Assembly: GCA_965223755.1 (NCBI GenBank)
Contig: CBDCXF010000002.1
Location: 806,001 to 870,000, forward strand
Origin: CBDCXF01 sp965223755
GTDB taxonomy: Bacteria; Acidobacteriota; Thermoanaerobaculia; Multivoradales; JAHEKO01
Direction: 5' to 3'
Length of the DNA stretch: 64,000 bases
This document shows, one piece after another, positions 25,264 through 31,988 of the stretch. Position 1 is the stretch's first letter; the number at the start of each line of letters is the position of its first letter. Below the pieces are notes generated by a model. It saw only the letters and a list, made by a program, of their open reading frames with translations. It was not told the origin of the DNA and did no database searches. A program made the position numbers and the translations under genes.

Positions 25264-27264
25264 TGAAACACGCCACCACACTGATGACTGTCGCTTTGAC
25301 GGTCTCGGGAGTCCTCGCCCAGGATGAAGAAACTCGACCGGTTGAGGAAGCCCCTTTGGCAGCCCGGCTGTTGCTCGCCGAAGGACTCTCCGCCGAGAAC
25401 GTCGCACTCTTGATGAGCGACCAGCAGGGTGGCGACCTGCTGTTTGAGCAAGTCGTGTCGGTAGTCCCTGGCGGTGAATCGGGAGTTCAAATTGGGCTCT
25501 GGGCAGAAGTGGACGCAGATCATCTTTTGGTTGATGTGATCCCAGAGGCGGCTGTTCTTGAAAATCGCAATCTACGTCGTGGAACAAGGAAGTTCCATTG
25601 CCTACGCCAAAACCCGCGCCATCGAAATCATTCCGCCGGCGCAACTGACCGCCGTCGACGGAATCCGAATCACCGGAGCGATCGACCTGCCAGCAGGTGA
25701 CTACTCGGTGCGCGTCCTCATCGAAGAACCGGGTACAGCACGGACGGGATTGCGCCAGACAAGCTTGACGGTTCCTTCGGCGCGCCAGGCGGTGGCTTCC
25801 GCTCTGGAAATCGCCAACATTTCCTCCACTTGGCTCGACGTTCCTCTCGATGGTCCTCAGCCCCCGGCGGGGTTTTTTCCGTCGGCGATCGCCGTACTGC
25901 CGGTGGAACAACCTCTAACGGTGCGCGCCTACGTGGCGGGAACGCGCGATGTAGCAATTGAGAACAGTGGCTCCTTGGGACCAGAAGGCCTCGCCGTCGA
26001 AGGTTGGGACTTCTCGGAAGCGGAGGAGAACTGGTCGTTGGCTGAAGCGACGGTGCAGCCCCATCCGGAACTCGCCGGTAGATTTGAAATCGCCCCAATT
26101 GCCATGACCGCGGCCGCGGCCGGCCGCCAAACAATCGGAGATGTCGTGGTGCAGGATTCCGGCGGGGCGACTTTGGCTCGTGGAGGGGTCTCGGAGGTCC
26201 TACTGACTCCTCAGGTTGAACAGCCCACATCGTGGACGACCGTTAAGAGAAACACCGAAGCCGCGAACTTGCCATCCAGCCGCGTATCTACGCGTGTTGG
26301 CAAAAAGCTGGCGATGAGCAAATCGGACTTTCGCAGCCAAATGCTGGCCGCTCTTCGTTCCTTTGCCAACGACGATCTGTCGGCGAAGTCGCGACTCGCA
26401 GAGCTGGAAGCAACGGCCACTGGAGGATCTGGGGAGGCATTGGTCACCTTGGCAGACTTGGAGTTGAAGACTTTCGAATCGATCCTTCAACGCCAACCCA
26501 AAGCGATCGTGCCAATACTGCTGTTGTATTTGGATCGCTACACTGAGCACCTGGACCGGCGCGAGTTTCTGATGTCAACTCATTGCAAGCGCATCGCGAT
26601 TGCACTCGCGCAACAGGCCGCCCAGAGCAACCGCTCCAGTTTGGCGCCGACGCTTGCGGATTTCTTGACCGTAATGGGTGGAATGCAAGTGATGGGCAAC
26701 GACCCGAGCGGCCTGAACTCCCTCGAGACCGCCTTGCATATGAGCCCCGGGCATCTCGGTGCCGCAACCGTTCTTTCCTGGCACCTTGAGCGCACCGAGA
26801 ACTACGCTGCGGTCGTGGATTTGGTGGACAGCATTGCGGAGCCCACAGCAGACCTGCGACTGCGTCAGGCCCTATCCAAAATGCGTCTCGGACAAAACGA
26901 AGGGCTGGCTGAGCTCCGGCGTCTCGCCGAGCGCGACGACTGGGTCGGCTTGTTGGCCCTGCAAGAACTCATTCGGGTCAATCTCGGCTCGGGATCCGCC
27001 CGCGACCTGATCGATCGTGGTCTGGAGCGATTTCCCGACAATCCCAAGCTTCGCCTGTTGGCTGCTTTGGCCTATGACCTACAAGGTCAGCCGCGAAAGT
27101 CACTCGAGCAAGTGGTAACGGTGCAGACGTCAACAGCCGAGGGAGAGCGGCATCGCTATGCCCGGGATCCGCGGGAAGTGATGGCCGCGACGCGCAGCGC
27201 ACTCAATAATGTGGCTAGAGACAACCGGGTGGCGCTGGCCGAAGTACTGCGGATGCTAACGTGA
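25263..27264 (+). pseudogene. Secreted TPR-containing protein gene split by a +1 frameshift
   Basis: Two overlapping frames make one protein. The first, from ATG 25263, gives a signal peptide (MTVALTVSGVLAQ) and ~98 sensible residues ending HLLVDVIPEAAVL. After ~25557 that frame turns basic and nonsensical (RRGTRKFHC) and stops at 25700. The second frame continues sensibly as KIAIYVVEQGSS and runs to 27264. Removing one T from GTTCTTGAAAATC at ~25555-25560 would read VLKIAIYVV across the join. The intact product would be about 666 residues: beta-rich N-terminal half, TPR helices in the last third. It lies between vWA-type genes with 1- and 4-base overlaps, so it belongs to their operon. Causes could be a real inactivating indel, an assembly error, or (less likely) recoding. 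Confidence 0.75.
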
Positions 27265-28463
27265 GCCACCGCTTCAGAGCCCGATTCCTCGTTGCTGCCA
27301 TCCTAGTGGCGTCTGCAGCCGCTCAAACTACGCTGCTTTCAGCTCAAACCGACATCGAGGTTGCGATCACCTCGCCGGAGTTCGGGCAGCCGGTATTCGG
27401 ACCAACTCGCATTGCCGCCGAGGTTTATCCACCCTCGGCGGTTCTCTCCCAAGTGGACTTCTACTTGGATGGATTCCTGGTCGCCACGGATCGCGAGGCT
27501 CCCTACGAAGTCGAGATTGACGCCGGGCAGGACAACCGCGAACACCGCATCGAAGTGGTCGCGGTTGGTGCCGATGGGACAAGTGCCTCAGCTTCGATCG
27601 CAACCGCCAAGATCGAGACCGATTTGGAAGTCGAAGTCGAACTACGTCAAATCTTTGTCACCGTCAGTAACGAAAACGGCCGCATCACCGGCTTGCCGCA
27701 ATCCGTTTTTGCGCTTTTTGATGACGGCAACCCCCAATCCTTGGTGACTTTTGCAGGTGGCGAAGTTCCGTTCAGTGCCACGCTTTTGGTCGACGCCAGC
27801 CGCAGCATGGCGGGCGGCAAACTTGAGACCGCAGTCCAAGGAGCGAAGACCTTTATCGATGGACTGCGGCCGCTCGATGAGGCCAAGCTCATTTTGTTCT
27901 CCGACCGCGTGCTGCGCGAAACACCTTTTTCTTCATTCTCCAGGCTGATGGTCCTGGGCTTGCAAGGAACCGTTGCTGAAGGCGGCAGCGCCGTCCATGA
28001 CGCGGTCTATTTGGGAATCAAACGCCTCACGCCGCGTCTCAGCAGAAAGGTGCTGATTCTCCTTTCGGACGGCCGCGATGTTGAGAGTGTTTTGCCAATG
28101 GAACAAGTGCTAACTGTGTTGCGACGCGAGCAAGCCGTCCTTTACTGGATCCGCCTCACCCAAGGTTCGGCGGAGTTGACTCAGGCAGGCCGCAAGAACA
28201 GTTGGCGAGGGCTGGAGCAAAACCAGCAGCAGTTGGAGATTCTCCACCAGGCAATCCAAGAGAGTGGCGGCCGCATCATTACCGTTTCAGGAGTTGAGGA
28301 AGCGGGTCGTGGGTTTGGAGAGATTCTTGAGGAACTGAGAGACCAATACGTTCTCGGCTACTACCCCTCCAGCCAGCGCGGGCCTGGCTCATGGCACGAC
28401 GTCGAAGTGCGGGTCGGCGCCAACGCCCGCGTCCGAGCCCGCAGCGGATATCTCGAAAGATAA
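27261..28463 (+). CDS. Exported von Willebrand factor A protein with intact MIDAS
   Basis: A 400-residue protein; GTG 27261 overlaps the previous stop (GTGA). The signal peptide (FLVAAILVASAAAQ) is followed at ~30-115 by an Ig-like domain (VAITSPEFGQPVFGPTRIAA, VDFYLDGFLVAT, YEVEIDAG). Next come a short TIGR03436-like strand pair (IFVTVSNENGRITG, FALFDDGNPQSLVTF) and a vWA domain (~170-390) with a canonical MIDAS D178-A-S180-R-S182. Unlike the four neighbours it can therefore bind metal in the classic way. The C-terminus has VLGYYPSSQRG and ends ARSGYLER, resembling the SLGF/RHREGYRA endings of TIGR03436 proteins. It is probably the last gene of the 21674-28463 operon. Ligand unknown. Confidence 0.87.
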   Translation: MSHRFRARFLVAAILVASAAAQTTLLSAQTDIEVAITSPEFGQPVFGPTRIAAEVYPPSAVLSQVDFYLDGFLVATDREAPYEVEIDAGQDNREHRIEVVAVGADGTSASASIATAKIETDLEVEVELRQIFVTVSNENGRITGLPQSVFALFDDGNPQSLVTFAGGEVPFSATLLVDASRSMAGGKLETAVQGAKTFIDGLRPLDEAKLILFSDRVLRETPFSSFSRLMVLGLQGTVAEGGSAVHDAVYLGIKRLTPRLSRKVLILLSDGRDVESVLPMEQVLTVLRREQAVLYWIRLTQGSAELTQAGRKNSWRGLEQNQQQLEILHQAIQESGGRIITVSGVEEAGRGFGEILEELRDQYVLGYYPSSQRGPGSWHDVEVRVGANARVRARSGYLER

Positions 28464-28536
28464 GCGTTTTGCCAGTCGTGCGGGCGGCGCACATTTATGA
28501 TCTAGGATGGCAACAAAAGTACCGGAGGGTTCATAC

Positions 28537-29796
28537 ATGAAAACGAAAAGAGTCCTGATCGCATTGACCACGGTCTTTCTAGGCGCTTCTCTAACCCAAG
28601 CGCAGACCCAAGCCAGGATCACCGGAAAAGTCGTCGATTCGTCCGGCAACCCGGTAGTTGGGGCCACGATCGCTGTCGAAGACCTGGCCACCTCAAGAAC
28701 TTACGAGCAGACCAGCAACAAGAAGGGCCGTTTCACAGTTGGCGTGGTTAATGGCGGCAATCCTCACCAGGTCGTCATTTCGATGCCCGACTACGCACCG
28801 TTGTCCAATGAGGTGACTCCTGGGGCCGGAGGCATTTTTCAGCAGACCTTTATCCTCCAGCCGGCCACGGCGACCGGCCAAGCAAGTGGCGGCGGCGGAG
28901 CGGAGCGCATGGAAGGCGGCGGAGCTGCGGTGCGACTTTTCAACCGCGGCGTCGACGCCTACAACGAGGGCGATCTGTTGGCCGCTCGCGAGAAAATGCA
29001 AGAGGCTCTGGCCGAAGACCCTGAACTTGCGGAGGCGCACAAGATCCTCGCTTCCGTGGCGCTCGATCGAGCTGAGTTCGAAACCGCGCTCGAACACGCC
29101 GGCAAGTTTCTCAGTTACGACCCCGCCGACACGGTCGGGTTGACGCTCAGCTTTGACGCCTTGGCCGGACTCGGGCGGTATGCGGAGGCGGTGGAACTCT
29201 TGCCGAAGATGGCAGCCGCACAGCCGACGGAGCAGACCGCAGCTCGTGCGTTCAATGCCGCATCCGCTCTCTATCAAGACGACGACCTTGAGACCGCTGA
29301 AGCGGCATTGAATGCCGCGCTGAGCGCCGATCCAAACCAGGCCAAGAGTCTGTTGCTCCTGGCCGATATCAAGCTTCAGAATGAATCTTTCGACGACGCC
29401 GTCGCGCTAGCCGGCAAGCTGCTGGCCTTGGAGCCCGGCAACGTTCGCGCATTGGCAGTTCAACATCGCTCCTACGTCAAGACCGGCGACAGCGAGAATG
29501 CGCGCGCTGTGTTCGGACTCTTAGCTGAAGCGGATCCGAAATCCGTGGCTGTCACCTTCACCGAGGAAGGTGTGCGCCTCTTCGAATCCGGCCAGATTCA
29601 AGACGCGGTTGAGGTACTACAGGAGGCACTGAGGCTTGATGCCGATAATGCCCGCGCCAACTACCAACTGGGGCTCGCCTACGTCGGTGAAGGAAAAAGC
29701 GCCGAGGCCAAGCAGCTACTGAGCCGATTCCTCGCCTTGGCTCCCAACCATCCCGAAGCCGGCAGCGCTCAAGCGATGCTTGAGTATCTGAATTAG
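28537..29796 (+). CDS. Secreted carboxypeptidase-regulatory-domain / TPR protein (paralogue 3)
   Basis: ATG 28537 has GGAGG at 28524-28528 (8-base spacing) and begins a clean signal peptide (MKTKRVLIALTTVFLGASL, cleavage near TQAQ). The in-frame ATG at 28507 is therefore too early. The product is 419 residues. The regulatory-like domain spans ~22-110 (ARITGKVVDSSGNPVVGATI, NKKGRFTVGV). A Gly-rich linker (~115-135) leads to TPR helices (FNRGVDAYNEGDLLAAREK and others) ending QAMLEYLN. It is close to the genes at 821 and 2157. A TATGAT sits at 28496-28501, upstream of the RBS, without a good -35. The neighbouring TPR lipoprotein gene (29831) converges on it. Binding or scaffolding role inferred only. 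Confidence 0.87.
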   Translation: MKTKRVLIALTTVFLGASLTQAQTQARITGKVVDSSGNPVVGATIAVEDLATSRTYEQTSNKKGRFTVGVVNGGNPHQVVISMPDYAPLSNEVTPGAGGIFQQTFILQPATATGQASGGGGAERMEGGGAAVRLFNRGVDAYNEGDLLAAREKMQEALAEDPELAEAHKILASVALDRAEFETALEHAGKFLSYDPADTVGLTLSFDALAGLGRYAEAVELLPKMAAAQPTEQTAARAFNAASALYQDDDLETAEAALNAALSADPNQAKSLLLLADIKLQNESFDDAVALAGKLLALEPGNVRALAVQHRSYVKTGDSENARAVFGLLAEADPKSVAVTFTEEGVRLFESGQIQDAVEVLQEALRLDADNARANYQLGLAYVGEGKSAEAKQLLSRFLALAPNHPEAGSAQAMLEYLN

Positions 29797-29830
29797 CTAA
29801 ACGGCGCGGACTACCTAACTTGCGGAGTTT

Positions 29831-31681
29831 TTATCTGCAGCAGGGTCGATTCGCTTGGTAGCGCTGGAGATTCTCGAGCAGGCGCGACCGCTCTGAGGCC
29901 GAGGCGGCCTCGACAAGCTGGCTTTGGATTTCAATTGCACGCGGAAACTGGCCCGTGGCCGCGGCGGCCATAGCCAAGGTTTCTCGGTCTTGCGGCGAGC
30001 CGCGTTCTTGAACGACCTCTTCAGCCAACGTCAGAGCGCGGCGACCTGCAGTCGCATCTTGAGCCAGTGCTACGACCAGATGGCGGGCCAGGACCGCGCG
30101 TAGTTGCAAGCTGTCGGGAAGAACGGCGAGGCCGTTTTCAAGCAGGGAACGGACTTGTTTTGCGCCGGTGCGTGAGAGAACGGCGGCGGTAGCAGCCCCA
30201 ATCCACGCCTGCTCCTCTCGCGGGTAGCGTTCGACAATTTCCAGATATTGATCCTTCGTCTCGCCGTATCGCTGGAGTCGGCCCAGTGTCGCAGCGAGCG
30301 AATAACGCGGGGTGAGCCAATCCGGCTCTTTTTCGGTAGCCACCAGATAGGCCTGGCTGGCTCTGTGGTCGTCACCGGCTCTGGCAGCGGCGTCGCCGAA
30401 CTTCATCTGAGCCATGGCTGCAACTTCGTTGTCTTGGCTGTCTGCAAGAGTTAAGAAAATCGCCGATGCTTCTCCCACCCGGCCGGCGGCCTCGTAAAGT
30501 TCGCCAAGTTCGAAGTGCGCGCGGTCCCGACCGGCTCCGGAAAGATTCGCGAGAGTTTGCTGCATTTCGATGGCTTCGCCCCAACGTTGCTGCCGCCGCA
30601 GAGCTTCGACAAGAAGCTGAGCTGCGTCTTCTCGAGACACATCCAGCAATTGCAGAATCTGTTCGGCTTCGGACCAACGGCCGGCCCGGCCCAGAGAGCG
30701 CGCCAGTCGCAGCCTTGCGTCCTCTTGTTCTTGCGCTGAAAGACCATGGAGACCATTTGCCCGCTGATAGGAGGAGATGGCCCGATCCCATTGCCCTTGC
30801 CGGTCCGCCAGAGCACCCACGGCGACCCAAAATCGAGCCTGCGCCGACTTGTTCTCTCCAACTTCTGCAGCTCGCGAGGCCAGTCTCTCAGCGGCGGTGG
30901 GCACCGCTCCGAGCTGCGCTACGGCGAACCCTGAGATGGCCTCCGCATTGGTGTCCTCGCGGGTAGCAAGTTCGACCACGGTACCGCCGATGAGTTCAAT
31001 GCGCAGACGGCCGATGCGCGCAAGTTCGGGATCGTCGTCCATCACTTGAACCGAGCCGGCCAACCGGCTGTGTGCCTTGGCCAGTTCTATGCGACCGGCG
31101 CGCCGGTACGCGTCCGCCAGTCCAGCGTGGACTGCATCTGCGTTCGGACGGACTTCCAGCACCGATCGAAACCACGTAACCGCTTCGACCGCCTGATCGG
31201 CGGCGAGGTGGGCACGCGCCAACCCGAGCCGCGCCTGTGGATCTGCCGGATGTGTTTCCAATACCTCTCGAAAAGAGGCCTGAGCGCGAGTGATTTCGCC
31301 GCGCTCTAAGGCCGCCCTAGCGAGCGCTAGCTTTGCCGTCTTGTTGTCGGGGTCCAGTTCGAGCACGCGTTTAAGGAGGTCCGTGGCGTCACGGCCGCCA
31401 TCGAGCGCCGACAACCCAGCAAGTAACTCCCAGTCGGCAACATCGCCTCGGGACGCCTGCTGATAGCAATTCGACGCTTCGTCGGTGTAACCAAGAGCGT
31501 AGTAAAGGTCGCCGAGCTGTGCCGCCTCGGCCGCGCCTCCAGAGTTTGCTTTTTGCTGCGCTTGCTCCACTCGATCGCGAACTCGCTCGCGCATTCCCTC
31601 AAGGCTGATCTCAGGAGCCTGCCAAGAAGGACCGCAGGAAAAAACGCCTACCGCTGCCAGCAAACTGACGACCAAACGCAC
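29831..31681 (-). CDS. TPR lipoprotein (paralogue 3, without an ASPIC partner)
   Basis: A 616-residue lipoprotein (lipobox VFSC, Cys16) built of TPR helices (LGDLYYALGYTDEASNCYQQA, ERGEITRAQASFREVLETHP, FELGELYEAAGRVGEASAI). The C-terminal end carries the same arrangement as the three ASPIC-linked TPR lipoproteins: LARHLVVALAQDATAGRRAL, then TGQFPRAIEIQSQLVEAA and a tail LQRYQANRP. It is the only one of the four not preceded by an FG-GAP gene and is transcribed away from the TonB receptor at 31989 across a 307-base intergenic region. It may use an ASPIC protein from another cassette. No enzymatic motif. Confidence 0.85.
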   Translation of the reverse strand: MRLVVSLLAAVGVFSCGPSWQAPEISLEGMRERVRDRVEQAQQKANSGGAAEAAQLGDLYYALGYTDEASNCYQQASRGDVADWELLAGLSALDGGRDATDLLKRVLELDPDNKTAKLALARAALERGEITRAQASFREVLETHPADPQARLGLARAHLAADQAVEAVTWFRSVLEVRPNADAVHAGLADAYRRAGRIELAKAHSRLAGSVQVMDDDPELARIGRLRIELIGGTVVELATREDTNAEAISGFAVAQLGAVPTAAERLASRAAEVGENKSAQARFWVAVGALADRQGQWDRAISSYQRANGLHGLSAQEQEDARLRLARSLGRAGRWSEAEQILQLLDVSREDAAQLLVEALRRQQRWGEAIEMQQTLANLSGAGRDRAHFELGELYEAAGRVGEASAIFLTLADSQDNEVAAMAQMKFGDAAARAGDDHRASQAYLVATEKEPDWLTPRYSLAATLGRLQRYGETKDQYLEIVERYPREEQAWIGAATAAVLSRTGAKQVRSLLENGLAVLPDSLQLRAVLARHLVVALAQDATAGRRALTLAEEVVQERGSPQDRETLAMAAAATGQFPRAIEIQSQLVEAASASERSRLLENLQRYQANRPCCR

Positions 31682-31744
31682 GACGCCGCTATCCTAACTG
31701 CGCGGAGCCGCGCGGAAGTTGAGTCCAACTCCTTGAACTAGTCA

Positions 31745-31765
31745 ATCCAAAGCATTGGATAATGC
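31745..31765. repeat. Nested inverted repeats, possible operator
   Basis: ATCCAA-AGCA-TTGGAT (31745-31760) overlaps a second inverted repeat GCATT-GGAT-AATGC (31752-31765). The two structures are mutually exclusive. Their place in a divergent regulatory region suggests protein binding or alternative hairpins. Confidence 0.45.
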
Positions 31766-31927
31766 ATACATATATTGCAATGCCTTAACAAAGCTTACGG
31801 AAGGTTGCTTCAATCCCATCTTCTTTTTTTTCAGTACTTAAGTCCTTGATCGCCGCCGATTTTCCAGTGCGATTGCATTGACTAAACCGGCATTTAGCTT
31901 GCTTTTGTTACAAAATGCACAAGAACT

Positions 31928-31956
31928 CTGCGTATGAGTGGCGTTCCGCTACGCAG
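31928..31956 (+). promoter_or_regulatory. Strong hairpin in the 5' leader of TonB receptor 31989
   Basis: CTGCGT pairs with ACGCAG and AGTGG with CCGCT around a CGTT loop, with ATG bulged on the 5' side: 11 bp in 29 bases. It ends 19 bases before the Shine-Dalgarno sequence. No T-run, so it is not a simple terminator. It could stabilise the mRNA or be a regulator site. Confidence 0.5.
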
Positions 31957-31988
31957 ATCCGAAGCACATTACCCTAAGGAGGTAAGTA

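Larger units (their letters stand above)
31682..31988. other. AT-rich divergent intergenic region
   Basis: These 307 bases separate the divergent TPR lipoprotein (29831) and TonB receptor (31989) genes and carry no credible coding sequence. They hold nested inverted repeats (31745-31765), a T-rich tract (~31825-31832), a TTGACT at 31878-31883 without a convincing -10 at 17 bases, the leader hairpin at 31928-31956, and AAGGAGGT at 31976-31983, a near-perfect Shine-Dalgarno five bases before ATG 31989. Confidence 0.7.

Noticed and set aside
25540..25565. Programmed +1 frameshift at CTT-G
   Set aside because: It lacks the RF2-type CTT-TGA stop and upstream Shine-Dalgarno, and the tRNA would re-pair poorly on TTG; a simple indel is more likely.
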